A DNA stretch of 6,172 nt, from positions 1 to 6,172 of the forward strand of contig SPDA01000129.1 in assembly GCA_004525155.1 (NCBI GenBank), in the 5' to 3' direction. A model generated the notes under the pieces. It did not search any database. It saw only the letters and a program-made list of their open reading frames with translations, and was not told the origin of the DNA. This DNA is from Spirochaetales bacterium (GTDB lineage: Bacteria > Spirochaetota > Spirochaetia > SPDA01). Within the stretch, counting starts at the first letter, position 1. Every line of letters starts with the position of its first letter. Below, in pieces: positions 5,864 to 6,172 of this stretch. The position numbers and the translations under genes were made by a program.

Positions 5864-6172
5864 CTAATTCCAGGTTACCACAACGGTACCGGTATTCTGT
5901 CCTCCGGCGCCCCCTTCCTCGTCCCCCGCAAGAACAACGGTGAATCCCGCGATTCTCGCCAGCTCACCGCCGTTTATCTGTCCGGCAGATACCAGTTCCT
6001 GCCTGCCGGCGGCAGTAGTAAGGGCTACAACGCCGTCGCTCACCTGAAGTGTAAACCCGTCAAAATCGAACTCCGTACCGCGCACTGCAGCAGTGGAGGT
6101 TGAAGTTCTCAAGGTGAAATCGTGATTTATGCCTTCGGCAGTCTGGACTTTAGCCTTGATGCTGCCTATATC
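5864..6172 (-). CDS. FecR-domain protein, C-terminal 102 residues (runs off the right edge)
   Basis: The frame is open from the window edge (6172, on a codon boundary) to TAG at 5866-5864. The visible part reads IGSIKAKVQTAEG, then FTLRTSTSTAAVRGTEFDFD, which is the FecR hallmark (RTPTAxAAVRGTEF-like), followed by VSDGVVAL and GRQELVSAGQ. It ends with a Gly/Glu-rich linker and VVVTWN. An apparent TTG start at 6112 is only an internal codon, because the domain clearly continues upstream of it. Classical FecR proteins relay signals to an ECF sigma factor across the inner membrane. In spirochaetes many FecR-domain proteins are exported and have no sigma partner, and none is visible here. The N-terminus is outside the window, so export and membrane anchoring cannot be checked. 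It is followed after 13 bases by the lipoprotein gene, which suggests a shared envelope role. Confidence 0.88.
   Translation of the reverse strand, partial: DIGSIKAKVQTAEGINHDFTLRTSTSTAAVRGTEFDFDGFTLQVSDGVVALTTAAGRQELVSAGQINGGELARIAGFTVVLAGDEEGGAGGQNTGTVVVTWN

Noticed and set aside
6110..6112. TTG start of a short separate gene (5864-6112)
   Set aside because: The FecR domain continues upstream in the same open frame to the window edge (IGSIKAKVQTAEG), so this is an internal leucine codon.

Overview
The window most likely comes from a spirochaete of the Treponema/Spirochaeta type. This is inferred from the gene mix (relaxed-lipobox lipoprotein, FecR-domain protein, FemAB-type transferase, URO-D paralogue with a LacI regulator), not from any marker gene. 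Base composition looks close to balanced, as in the termite-gut treponemes. It contains seven protein-coding loci and no tRNA, rRNA, IS element or CRISPR array that I can see.

Left part (1-1590, all minus strand): a two-gene operon. A near-consensus sigma70-type promoter (TTGACA, 16 bp, TATACT) precedes a 14-bp perfect palindrome centred on CG, a GGAGG ribosome binding site and a uroporphyrinogen-decarboxylase-superfamily gene. The stop of that gene overlaps the start of a LacI-family repressor gene (ATGA), which runs off the left edge. The palindrome has the form and position of a LacI-family operator, so the repressor probably controls its own operon. The URO-D-like enzyme is probably not the haem enzyme; its substrate is unknown.

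Middle (1590-3883): a FemAB/lipid II aminoacyl transferase-like gene on the minus strand. A short AT-rich divergent promoter region separates it from a plus-strand gene for an exported, probably beta-barrel, envelope protein.

3884-4394 (plus strand): a decayed VapBC toxin-antitoxin module. Only the C-terminal tail of an AbrB/MazE-type antitoxin remains. It overlaps the start of a PIN-domain toxin that is broken by a one-base frameshift, although both halves of the PIN domain and all its acidic residues can still be read.

Right part (4393-6172, minus strand): a strong hairpin terminator, then a 464-residue lipoprotein with a DxNxDGxxD calcium-loop-like motif. Thirteen bases upstream lies the C-terminal part of a FecR-domain protein that continues off the right edge. 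These two look like one operon for exported or surface proteins.

Most of the window is ordinary envelope and regulatory content. The items most worth following are the self-contained promoter-operator-enzyme-repressor unit and the FecR/lipoprotein pair. I do not see convincing evidence for a wholly new system.
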